Shown here: one piece after another, positions 1-5,607 of the stretch
Position numbering within the stretch: the first letter of the stretch is position 1
Layout: the number at the start of each line of letters is the position of its first letter
NCBI GenBank assembly: GCA_028717105.1
Contig: JAQUOM010000023.1
Location: 1 to 17,641, forward strand
Direction: 5' to 3'
Source: Candidatus Omnitrophota bacterium
GTDB lineage: Bacteria > Omnitrophota > Gorgyraeia > Velamenicoccales > Velamenicoccaceae
Length of the DNA: 17,641 nt
Made by a program: the position numbers and the translations under genes
Notes under the pieces: model-generated
Database searches by the model: none
Seen by the model: the letters and a program-made list of their open reading frames with translations, nothing else
What the model was told of the DNA's origin: nothing

Positions 1-1
1 G

Positions 2-967
2 ACACCGGCCCTCGAAGATATCACCCACCGCATGAGCGGCCTTGTCAGGCAGGCGGATTCCGCTGAAAGAGAACTCAAGAGGATCCGGGAAAAGAAAACA
101 AAAGGCGACGTCCGTGGCCTGCGGCTCAAGAGGAACAGGGCGCTGCGCCACATGGGCATGCCGCCGAAAAAGTTCAAGGAACAGCTCAAACTCATCAAAA
201 TCCGCCATTCCCGGTTCCAGAGAGCCAAAAAGGCCCTGGTCGAAGCAAACCTCAGGCTCGTCGTCAGCATCGCCAAACGCTATACGAACCGCGGCCTGTC
301 CTTCCTGGACCTGATCCAGGAAGGCAACATCGGCCTGATGCGGGCCGTCGAAAAATTCGAATACCGCCGCGGCTATAAATTCTCCACCTATGCGACATGG
401 TGGATCCGGCAGGCCATCACCCGTTCGATCGCAGACCAGGCCCGCACCATCCGCATCCCCGTCCATATGACGGAGACGATCAATAAAATCATCCGCATCT
501 CGCGTATCTTTGTCCAGGAATACGGGCGCGAGCCTTCTCCCGAAGAGATCGCAAAATCCATGCGCATGCCGCAGGACAAGATCAAAAACATCCTCAAGAT
601 CGCCCAGGAACCGATCTCCCTGCAGACGCCGATCGGGGACGAAGGCGACACGCATTTTGGCGACTTTATCGAAGACAAACGCGCCGTCTCGCCGGCCAAT
701 GCCACCGTCCATGTCATGCTCAAGGACGAGATGAACTCGGCCCTCGACACCCTGACCGAAAGAGAGAAAAAGATACTGATGCTGCGCTTCGGGCTCTCTG
801 ACGGTTCTCCGAAAACCCTCGAAGAAGTCGGCAATGTCTTCAAGGTGACCCGCGAACGTGTCCGCCAGATCGAAGCCAAGGCCCTGCGTAAACTCAGGCA
901 TCCTTCGCGTTCCCGAAAACTCAGGACATTCCTCGATATGACGCTCGCCCACGAGCGAGAATACTAG
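2..967 (+). CDS. rpoD: RNA polymerase sigma factor RpoD (sigma-70), 5' end cut by the window edge
   Basis: Primary sigma factor that directs RNA polymerase to housekeeping promoters. The frame is open from base 2, so the ATG at 32 is internal and regions 1.1 and 1.2 lie outside the window; 321 residues are visible. Region 2 is clear: NLRLVVSIAKRY, then DLIQEGNIGLMRAVEKF and the -10 recognition and melting segment YKFSTYATWWIRQAITRSI. Region 3 follows (RIPVHMTETINK, then EYGREPSPEEIA). Region 4 has REKKILMLRFGL and the helix-turn-helix VTRERVRQIEAKALRKLRHP that reads the -35 box. All this is typical of the primary sigma factor rather than an alternative one. The stop at 965-967 is followed at once by a strong hairpin. 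The missing N-terminus is a window effect, not a biological truncation. Confidence 0.95.
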   Translation, partial: TPALEDITHRMSGLVRQADSAERELKRIREKKTKGDVRGLRLKRNRALRHMGMPPKKFKEQLKLIKIRHSRFQRAKKALVEANLRLVVSIAKRYTNRGLSFLDLIQEGNIGLMRAVEKFEYRRGYKFSTYATWWIRQAITRSIADQARTIRIPVHMTETINKIIRISRIFVQEYGREPSPEEIAKSMRMPQDKIKNILKIAQEPISLQTPIGDEGDTHFGDFIEDKRAVSPANATVHVMLKDEMNSALDTLTEREKKILMLRFGLSDGSPKTLEEVGNVFKVTRERVRQIEAKALRKLRHPSRSRKLRTFLDMTLAHEREY

Positions 968-1043
968 TCCTCTGACGGAGTTCTGCGGGTTCGCTGTGGC
1001 CGCCAGGGCCGAAGGCGGCCCGCGGAGTTCCAGACCGAAGGAC
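967..1043 (+). other. Long imperfect hairpin just after rpoD
   Basis: Bases 977-989 can pair with 1019-1031 over 13 positions, three of them G-T wobbles. Inside the loop, 998-1004 (GGCCGCC) is a perfect inverted repeat of 1014-1020. Outside, 967-970 (GTCC) can pair with 1040-1043 (GGAC). There is no T run after it, so it is not a classic intrinsic terminator. It may act as a 3'-end stabilising or termination structure for the rpoD transcript; that role is inferred from position only. The remaining bases up to 1105 show nothing I recognise. Confidence 0.5.
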
Positions 1044-1105
1044 ATTGCGCGACACGGACGGCTTTCGATGCTTAAAAAAACGGACGCCACGCCATTTGAG
1101 CCCAT

Positions 1106-1630
1106 ATGAAAGACATCCTGACGGCCATCACGCAAAGACGTTCCGTGCGATCATTTGGCCGCAAAAAGATCGCCCCGCAGGACATAAAAAAAATTCTCGA
1201 AGCGGGGCGCTGGGCCCCCTCAGGCCTCAATAACCAACCCTGGAGATTCCTCGTCATTGACGACGACAAGCGCCGGGATGGCGTCGCCGCCTTCACGAAA
1301 TACGGTTCAGTGATCCGCCGTGCCGCGGCCGTGCTTATTGTCTGCATGGATACGGCCGACTCCTATAACAGGGAAAAAGACCTGATGGCCCTGGGCGCCG
1401 CCATCCAGAACATGCTCCTGGAAGCGCAGGACCTCGGCATCGGAAGCTGCTGGTTGGGCGAAATCCTCAACAAGAAAAAAGAAGTCGCCGCTTTTTTAAA
1501 ACTGAACGCAGACCTGGACTTTCTTGCCGCCGTTGCCTTAGGCTACCCTGAGGGCAAAACAGCGAAGGGATGCCGCAAGCCGCTTCAACAGCTCATGATC
1601 GTCCATGAAAAAAAGGACTCAAGATGCTAG
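1106..1630 (+). CDS. Nitroreductase family FMN-dependent oxidoreductase
   Basis: A 174-residue protein of the nitroreductase fold, which binds FMN as a homodimer and reduces nitro compounds, quinones or flavins with NAD(P)H. Visible family marks are the N-terminal RRSVRSF (residues 11-17) that contacts the FMN phosphate, RWAPSGLNNQPWRFLV (35-50) that lines the flavin pocket, and a later LGIGSCWLG motif. The length is at the short end for the family, close to compact one-domain members. The true substrate cannot be read from sequence. The start ATG at 1106 fits the N-terminal alignment, although the ribosome-binding site is weak. Its stop at 1628-1630 overlaps the start of the next small ORF by 7 bases, suggesting translational coupling. 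Confidence 0.88.
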   Translation: MKDILTAITQRRSVRSFGRKKIAPQDIKKILEAGRWAPSGLNNQPWRFLVIDDDKRRDGVAAFTKYGSVIRRAAAVLIVCMDTADSYNREKDLMALGAAIQNMLLEAQDLGIGSCWLGEILNKKKEVAAFLKLNADLDFLAAVALGYPEGKTAKGCRKPLQQLMIVHEKKDSRC

Positions 1631-1782
1631 GCGCTTACCCGTGGTTGTTCTTGACGGAGTTGTTGCTGATCGGGGCCATCTGGTTCATCATTGCCGAACT
1701 TAACGACGGCTTCGGTAAAAAAGAATATTTTGAGAACTCCCTGCACGACAAGATTCTCCGGGAAAACACCCCATTACAATAG
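1624..1782 (+). CDS. Very small single-pass membrane protein (52 aa), hypothetical
   Basis: A 52-residue ORF starting at ATG 1624 inside the nitroreductase stop region and ending with TAG 1780-1782. Residues 2-25 form one hydrophobic helix (for example WLFLTELLLIGAIWFII), followed by a charged tail containing ELNDGFGKKEYFEN. The amphipathic, helix-then-charged layout looks like real coding sequence, and it fills the gap between nitroreductase and the prenyltransferase exactly. I do not recognise a family. The tight overlap on both sides suggests either a coupled small membrane protein or, alternatively, the true 5' part of the prenyltransferase gene joined by a -1 frameshift (see findings). 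Confidence is limited by the short length. Confidence 0.5.
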   Translation: MLGAYPWLFLTELLLIGAIWFIIAELNDGFGKKEYFENSLHDKILRENTPLQ

Positions 1783-2693
1783 TCTGCCTCAACCCCTACG
1801 TCCCGATCGTCCTGCGGCGCCTCCTCATCGTTACCAGGGGCTGGTCTCTCCCTATCACCATCTCGTCAGCAACCCTGGGCACGGTTTGGGCCGCGCAAAG
1901 CGCAGAAACATCCGTTCTGCTCTACCTGCTTGTCCTTATCGGTTCCTGCGCCATGCACGCCTCTGCGAATGCCTTCAATGACTACTTCGATCTCAAAAAC
2001 GGTGTCGATTCCCCGGATTCGCCGACCGTCCTTTACCGGCCGCACGGAGTCTTTGAGGGATGGTTAAGCCCGAAAACACTCCTGGGGATCGCCATAACCT
2101 TCATGACCCTGGCCTTGGCGATCGGAGGGTCCCTGGCGGCCTTCAGGACAGCCTGGCTCGCGCCGATCATCGGCCTCGGCATCATCCTCAATATTTTTTA
2201 TACCGGGCTGCGGCAATACAGCCTTAAATATATCGCCCTGGGAGAACCGGCCGTGTTCCTGGCATTCGGCCCGCTCATCATCATGGGCAGCTGCGCTGTC
2301 CAGACGCGTACTTTCCCCACAGATACATTTCTTTTATCCATCCCTACGGGGATCCTCGCGGCCCTTGTCTTGTTTGCGAATAACCTTCGAGACCGGGAAT
2401 TCGACGCCCGCAAAAACATCAAAACACTGGCAACCATCATGACGCCCCAGGCGGGAAAGAGACTATTTACGTTCATGGCCGTCTTGCCGTACCCCATCAT
2501 CGGCGCCGCTGTGATGGCAGGGATCATTCGGTGGCCGGCGCTTCTCGTTCTTGCGTCCACGCCAACAGCCATCAAAATCATCAAACTTTTTTCAAAAGAA
2601 ATCCCTGTTAACGCAGATGCCTTAACATCAGAAATCGTCCTTTTCTTCAATTTTTTACTCCTCGCAGGAATAATCGCCGGGATACTCCTCTGA
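1779..2693 (+). CDS. UbiA/MenA-type membrane prenyltransferase, start codon unclear
   Basis: Integral membrane enzyme of the UbiA superfamily, which joins a polyprenyl diphosphate to an aromatic acceptor. Two Asp-rich Mg-binding motifs are present: NDYFDLKNGVD (codons beginning at 1977) and NNLRDREFDARKN. The intervening segment with IFYTGLRQYSLKYIALGE resembles MenA (demethylmenaquinone synthesis), so MenA-like is the best guess. There are several hydrophobic segments. The first ATG in frame (1953) would delete the first membrane helix, yet the frame upstream to about 1782 reads like a normal UbiA N-terminus (NPYVPIVLRRLL, RGWSLPITISSATLG). No ATG, GTG or TTG occurs in frame between the upstream stop at 1731 and 1953. 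I therefore place the start provisionally at ATA 1779; ATT 1773 and CTG 1812 are alternatives. From 1779 the product is about 304 aa, the usual family length. Confidence 0.75.
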   Translation: MVCLNPYVPIVLRRLLIVTRGWSLPITISSATLGTVWAAQSAETSVLLYLLVLIGSCAMHASANAFNDYFDLKNGVDSPDSPTVLYRPHGVFEGWLSPKTLLGIAITFMTLALAIGGSLAAFRTAWLAPIIGLGIILNIFYTGLRQYSLKYIALGEPAVFLAFGPLIIMGSCAVQTRTFPTDTFLLSIPTGILAALVLFANNLRDREFDARKNIKTLATIMTPQAGKRLFTFMAVLPYPIIGAAVMAGIIRWPALLVLASTPTAIKIIKLFSKEIPVNADALTSEIVLFFNFLLLAGIIAGILL

Positions 2694-2810
2694 CCCCTGA
2701 CCTCTCAAGTACGAATACCGAATAGCCTCAAAGAGTCCTCGCGTCTCAATTAACCTAACAATATATATTTGAACATGTTACAATCCTACCTGTTCCTTAC
2801 TCATTTCATA

Positions 2811-2819
2811 TGTTATACT
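2811..2819 (+). promoter_or_regulatory. Extended -10 promoter for the PilZ gene
   Basis: TGTTATACT combines the extended -10 TG with the hexamer TATACT (2814-2819), in an AT-rich stretch unlike the surrounding coding DNA. No good -35 box lies 16-18 bases upstream, which is normal for extended -10 promoters. Transcription would begin near 2826, giving a leader of about 110 bases before ATG 2937. The rest of 2694-2936 shows no gene. Confidence 0.45.
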
Positions 2820-2864
2820 ATTCTTGAGGTATTATTCTATGTCATCCGGGGGAGAAAGGGGGTT

Positions 2865-2887
2865 TTGGCAGTTTTTTATCCTGCCAA
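2865..2887 (+). other. Hairpin in the leader of the PilZ gene
   Basis: TTGGCAG (2865-2871) pairs perfectly with CTGCCAA (2881-2887) around a T-rich 9-base loop. It lies about 50 bases before the start codon, within the predicted leader. I compared it by eye with known c-di-GMP riboswitch motifs and saw no match, so it is only a local hairpin of unknown role. Confidence 0.35.
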
Positions 2888-2936
2888 GACACGATATAGG
2901 AAACTCGCAATAAAGAATGGACAACGGGGTGCGCCT

Positions 2937-3824
2937 ATGTTTATGAATCTCAACACGGAAATCAACCTGGGCACTTCTCTTATCGAGAAAAAGCTCATCA
3001 CGTCCGAACAGCTTCGAGATGCTTTTGATCACCAAAAGATCAAGGGCGGATACCTCAGCCAGAGGCTCATTGAATTAGGCTATATCAAAGATACGGATAT
3101 TACGACCCACCTGACGTGTGAATTCGGTTACTCTTACATCCCCATGAAATCTTATGCCGCCGCCGAAGACGCCCTGGCGTGCATTCCGGCGGAGTTTGCC
3201 TGTGATTTTTGCATTCTGCCCATCGAGAAACATGACAAGTTGCTAACCATTGCCATGGCCGATCCCCTCAACAAGGGGGTCATCGAACTCATCCGCCAGA
3301 TCAGCCGTTGCGAGATCGTCGTCCTCATCAGCACCCGTACGGAGATCCGGCAAAGCGTAGAAAGATATTACGGCTCCTGCTTCAAAGATTTCGAACTCGA
3401 TAAATATCGTGATGATGTGCTCCTGCGGGACAATCTGATGGACAAAGAAATCTCCAACGGGCTTTATACGGGCATTAACCGCCGCCGGTATAAACGGCTG
3501 TCGCTCCAGCTGGCCGGAGAATATTATGTCTATCCGAATTTCGTTAAGACAGGCATCAAAAACCTGAGCATGGGGGGTATGCTTTTTGAAACACCCAGCG
3601 TCCTGTCTGCGGGCTCTGAACTCGCCGTCAACATCCACCTGGATAATTATCGCTACGTCACGGCTGTCGTTGAAATCATCCGCTCGGGACCGTCCCATGT
3701 CATCGACACCCCCTGGGATACAGATAACAGAATCGGCTATGAAACAGGGGCATTTTTCAGCTTTATGCCTGAAAAAAACCAGGAAATGCTGGCCCAGTTC
3801 TTAAGGCGCAATTTTAAATCTTAA
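2937..3824 (+). CDS. MshEN/GspE N-terminal domain fused to PilZ domain, no ATPase
   Basis: A 295-residue soluble protein with two recognisable parts. Residues 10-146 resemble the N-terminal domain of GspE/PilB/MshE ATPases (type II secretion and type IV pili): a motif NLGTSLIEKKLITSEQL, a second helical unit around YLSQRLIELGYI, then YSYIPM and the IPAEFACDFCILPIEKHDKL core. The ATPase domains normally following are absent. Residues 182-292 form a PilZ domain with RRRYKR (R183 and R187) and NLSMGG (N209, S211, G214), which match the two c-di-GMP contact motifs. The first motif of the N-domain lacks some residues typical of c-di-GMP-binding MshEN. The likely role is a c-di-GMP-responsive regulator or adaptor of a pilus or secretion machine; this is inference. 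Upstream start codons are open, but that stretch is AT-rich, promoter-like and lacks family similarity. ATG 2937 (or 2943) follows a GGGGT ribosome-binding site. Confidence 0.75.
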   Translation: MFMNLNTEINLGTSLIEKKLITSEQLRDAFDHQKIKGGYLSQRLIELGYIKDTDITTHLTCEFGYSYIPMKSYAAAEDALACIPAEFACDFCILPIEKHDKLLTIAMADPLNKGVIELIRQISRCEIVVLISTRTEIRQSVERYYGSCFKDFELDKYRDDVLLRDNLMDKEISNGLYTGINRRRYKRLSLQLAGEYYVYPNFVKTGIKNLSMGGMLFETPSVLSAGSELAVNIHLDNYRYVTAVVEIIRSGPSHVIDTPWDTDNRIGYETGAFFSFMPEKNQEMLAQFLRRNFKS

Positions 3825-3889
3825 TCGCCGCAGGACATTCCCCCTTCACGAACAAACACACAGCGTGCCCTTATTATTCCAGCCAACAC

Positions 3890-4070
3890 CCTGCAAGGCC
3901 CTCGTTGTGCCTCGACCTCAGCCCCCAACTAACCCGTTCACTGGTGAGATAGTCCTGCCTGCCGACAAGCAGGCACCCAAGAAACACTTTGGGTTTCATG
4001 GGTGGGATTCCGGAAACGAAGGGAACCCCGACCCTATAACTGCGGTGCCCCACCCGCGAACTTAAGCCTC
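3890..4070. other. Structured gene-free stretch, possible non-coding RNA
   Basis: This falls in a 449-base gap (3825-4273) with no convincing protein gene. It can fold strongly. TGCCTGC (3956-3962) pairs with GCAGGCA (3969-3975). CACCCA-GAAAC (3974-3985) pairs with GTTTC-TGGGTG (3993-4004). GGGTGGG (4000-4006) could instead pair with CCCACCC (4049-4055), so two folds compete. The overall size would suit a small RNA such as 6S RNA, but the 5' and 3' ends do not form the long closing stem expected of 6S. The strand is undetermined because the stems are nearly symmetric. It may also be an intergenic palindromic repeat. Confidence 0.3.
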
Positions 4071-4087
4071 CTATGCGAACAAAATCA

Positions 4088-4116
4088 TTGATTTATTCAT
4101 AAGCCGTATATATAAT
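4088..4116 (+). promoter_or_regulatory. Sigma-70 promoter upstream of the tRNA region
   Basis: TTGATT (4088-4093) and a perfect TATAAT (4111-4116) are separated by exactly 17 bases in an AT-rich island. This is the best promoter in the window. Transcription would start near 4123 and run toward the tRNA genes beginning at 4274. Confidence 0.7.
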
Positions 4117-4122
4117 ATTTGT

Positions 4123-4262
4123 CTGGATTTATGCTGTTTTTGACTGTGGGCCGGACAAAAAATTGAGCGCTTTTGTGCCCTGATGACCAAGGCGCAGGAA
4201 CCACAAATCATGTCACAGGACCCTAAAAAACACACATGATGGCGAAAGTCCGATAACTCATC
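4123..4262 (+). other. Foldable leader or small RNA between promoter and first tRNA
   Basis: About 150 bases lie between the predicted start site and the first tRNA, which is long for a tRNA leader. CGGAC (4152-4156) can pair with GTCCG (4248-4252), enclosing a perfect stem ATCATGT/ACATGAT (4207-4213 with 4234-4240). A second arm could form from AAAA/TTTT (4157-4160 with 4171-4174) or, alternatively, TTTTGTG/CACAAA with CCTG/CAGG inside. This gives a three-way-junction-like shape. I recognise no named riboswitch or RNA family. Confidence 0.35.
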
Positions 4263-4273
4263 TGAAGATATCA

Positions 4274-4348
4274 GGGCCCATAGCTCAGTCGGTTCAGAGC
4301 AGGTGACTCATAATCACTTGGTCGGAGGTTCGAGTCCTCCTGGGCCCA
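4274..4348 (+). tRNA. tRNA with CAT anticodon, probably tRNA-Ile2
   Basis: Complete cloverleaf: acceptor GGGCCCA/TGGGCCC, D-stem GCTC/GAGC, anticodon stem GGTGA/TCACT with loop CTCATAA (anticodon CAT, 4309-4311), T-stem GGAGG/CCTCC with loop TTCGAGT, discriminator A at 4348. No CCA is encoded. The anticodon stem lacks the GGG/CCC pairs of initiator tRNA. The arm and variable loop (around CTCATAATC and TTGGTCG) resemble bacterial minor tRNA-Ile2, whose C34 is changed to lysidine by TilS so that it reads ATA. Elongator tRNA-Met is the alternative. Confidence 0.93.
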
Positions 4349-4351
4349 TGA

Positions 4352-4379
4352 GCTTTTGCTCTGCAAAAGCGAATCCCGA
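4352..4379 (+). other. Triloop hairpin plus GAATCCCGA just after tRNA-Ile2
   Basis: Three bases after the tRNA, GCTTTTGC (4352-4359) pairs perfectly with GCAAAAGC (4363-4370) around loop TCT. GAATCCCGA follows at once (4371-4379). A matching module follows the second tRNA. There is no T run, so it is not a standard terminator. It may mark the 3' processing or termination end of the tRNA precursor. Confidence 0.55.
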
Positions 4380-4435
4380 ACGGCTGCAAATGAAGTCATG
4401 CGCCGCGAGGAATGAAATAAAAAATCTCAGGGCTT

Positions 4436-4475
4436 TCCCTTGGTCCATGCATCCAAGAAACACGGGACCTTGGGA
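4436..4475 (+). other. Stem with TT/TT internal loop between the two tRNA genes
   Basis: TCCC (4436-4439) and GGTCC (4442-4446) pair with GGACC (4465-4469) and GGGA (4472-4475), leaving opposed TT bases. The loop contains CCAAGAAACAC (4453-4463), which also occurs at 3977-3987. The rest of 4380-4590 has a further foldable part near 4500-4550 (GTTCCG with CGGAAC, GAGCG with CGCTC) and no gene. Confidence 0.35.
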
Positions 4476-4590
4476 CGTCACCGAAATATAACATGATGGT
4501 GTTCCGCGAGCGCGTAGCTTCCCGACGCTCACGTTTGTTCGGCCGGAACCGTCGCATATTTGGTCTGCTGGTTTTTGATAACTGGATTTC

Positions 4591-4664
4591 GGGCGCATAG
4601 CTCAGCTGGTTAGAGTGCTGCCCTCACATGGCAGAGGTCGAAGGTTCAAGTCCTTCTGCGCCCA
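4591..4664 (+). tRNA. tRNA-Val (CAC)
   Basis: Complete cloverleaf: acceptor GGGCGCA/TGCGCCC, D-arm GCTC...GAGT, anticodon stem CTGCC/GGCAG with loop CTCACAT (anticodon CAC, 4625-4627), variable AGGTC, T-stem GAAGG/CCTTC with loop TTCAAGT, discriminator A at 4664. No CCA is encoded, so the CCA-adding enzyme is needed. It reads the GTG valine codon. Confidence 0.96.
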
Positions 4665-4668
4665 CGAA

Positions 4669-4696
4669 GTCTTTTCGAAGAAAAGACGAGTCCCGA
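4669..4696 (+). other. Triloop hairpin plus GAGTCCCGA just after tRNA-Val
   Basis: Four bases after the tRNA, GTCTTTTC (4669-4676) pairs perfectly with GAAAAGAC (4680-4687) around loop GAA, followed at once by GAGTCCCGA (4688-4696). It copies the layout of the module after the first tRNA although the stem sequence differs. Confidence 0.55.
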
Positions 4697-4759
4697 GTTT
4701 CCGTAGTCTAACGGTCCGAAACGAGGGAAGAAAAAAACAACGGTCGAAGGTTTCCCTCG
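4697..4759 (+). other. Two hairpins upstream of the zinc-ribbon gene
   Basis: GTTTC (4697-4701) pairs with GAAAC (4718-4722), and CGAGGGAA (4722-4729) pairs perfectly with TTCCCTCG (4752-4759). They share base 4722, so only partly coexist. From 4760 to 4863 I see only a repeated GATCAGCAG and no gene or clear promoter. Confidence 0.35.
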
Positions 4760-4864
4760 CCGCCGATCAGCAGAGGCAACAGCGGCTCGGGACGGATCAG
4801 CAGCCTCGGACGAAATGTGCACCGGACGTGCGGATGTAACCTCATCATAGTCAACGTCAAGTTA

Positions 4865-4878
4865 AGGAGCATGAGTTG
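4865..4878 (+). promoter_or_regulatory. Ribosome-binding site selecting a TTG start
   Basis: AGGAG (4865-4869) sits 6 bases before TTG 4876. The nearer ATG at 4871 is in another frame, lies only one base after the site, and would give a 7-residue peptide. TTG is therefore the likely start. Confidence 0.6.
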
Positions 4879-5607
4879 TCGACGCCAAACATAAGCGAAG
4901 AGCTGAAAAAACTTGTTGAGCTTCAGAAGATGGACAGGCAGATATTCGAACTGAACCGAAAACAGGCAGAGGTCCCGGTCCTTCTGGAAGCCTTACAAAA
5001 AGAATTTGAAGACAAAAAAACGACATATAAATCCCTGGAAGAAAGCAAGCAGAAGATGCAACTGCGGCAAAAAGAAAAAGAGGGAGAACTCGCCGCCAAA
5101 GAAGAGGGAATCAAGAAATCTCAGGGACAGCTCGGCCAGCTCAAAACAAACAAGGAATACCAGACCAAGCTTGCCGAGATCGAAAGCCTGAAGGCCGACA
5201 AGTCCATTATTGAAGAAGAAATCCTCAAGCTGATGGACGAGATCGAACAGGCGAAGTCATCGGTCGAAAACGAAAAAAAAGCCCTGGGCGGTGAAGAAAA
5301 GATCTATAACGACAAAAAACGGGTCATTGAAGAACAATCCAAAGAAATGCAAGCAGCCCTCCAGGCCCTGGAAGGCAGAAGAAAGATCGCTTCCGCCGAT
5401 GTCGACAAAAAAATTCTCCAGATGTACGAGCACATTCTTCATGGCCGCGGGGGCGTGGCCCTGGTCAGTGTCATCAATAACTCATGCGAGGGGTGCCATA
5501 TGCGCGTCCCGCACCAGGTGATCCATGAAATCAAGATGTATCATCACCTGATCACGTGCGAAAGCTGCGCCCGGATCCTTTATCTGGAAGAAGATGTTCA
5601 ACCTTAA
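4876..5607 (+). CDS. Coiled-coil plus C4 zinc-ribbon protein (DUF164 / CdsZ-FlgZ-like)
   Basis: A 243-residue protein with a long, charged, heptad-like coiled coil (about residues 8-165) and a C-terminal zinc ribbon with two CxxC pairs at C204/C207 and C228/C231 (SCEGCHMRVP and TCESCARIL). This is the DUF164 family, whose studied members are helical hairpin proteins acting as chaperones or regulators, for example FlgZ of Helicobacter and the chlamydial homologue; the molecular role here is not known. No signal peptide or membrane segment is present, so it should be cytoplasmic. The TTG start is supported by AGGAG 6 bases upstream. It overlaps the RNase HI gene by 14 bases, and the order zinc-ribbon, RNase HI, rnpB recurs in other bacteria (known context, for example in Actinobacteria), hinting at a link to RNA metabolism. 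Confidence 0.88.
   Translation: MSTPNISEELKKLVELQKMDRQIFELNRKQAEVPVLLEALQKEFEDKKTTYKSLEESKQKMQLRQKEKEGELAAKEEGIKKSQGQLGQLKTNKEYQTKLAEIESLKADKSIIEEEILKLMDEIEQAKSSVENEKKALGGEEKIYNDKKRVIEEQSKEMQAALQALEGRRKIASADVDKKILQMYEHILHGRGGVALVSVINNSCEGCHMRVPHQVIHEIKMYHHLITCESCARILYLEEDVQP

Noticed and set aside
2769..2936. Upstream TTG extension of the PilZ protein by 56 residues
   Set aside because: This part is AT-rich, contains the promoter and leader hairpin, and matches no domain. ATG 2937 has a better ribosome-binding site.
3865..4065. Open frame of 66 codons in the gene-free region
   Set aside because: Composition is low-complexity proline and charged residues, no ribosome-binding site, and it runs through strong hairpins.
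3890..4070. 6S RNA gene
   Set aside because: Size fits, but the 5' and 3' ends do not form the long closing stem around a central bubble.
4152..4252. Possible hammerhead ribozyme: CTGATGA (4180-4186) and GAAA (4244-4247) with CGGAC/GTCCG flanks in the right order
   Set aside because: The cleavage triplet would be CAA instead of NUH, the pair next to the core would be C-C, and stem II does not start next to CTGATGA. Probably coincidence.
4560..4582. Promoter directly before tRNA-Val (TTGGTC and GATAAC)
   Set aside because: The spacing is only 11 bases and the start would fall inside or at the very edge of the tRNA.
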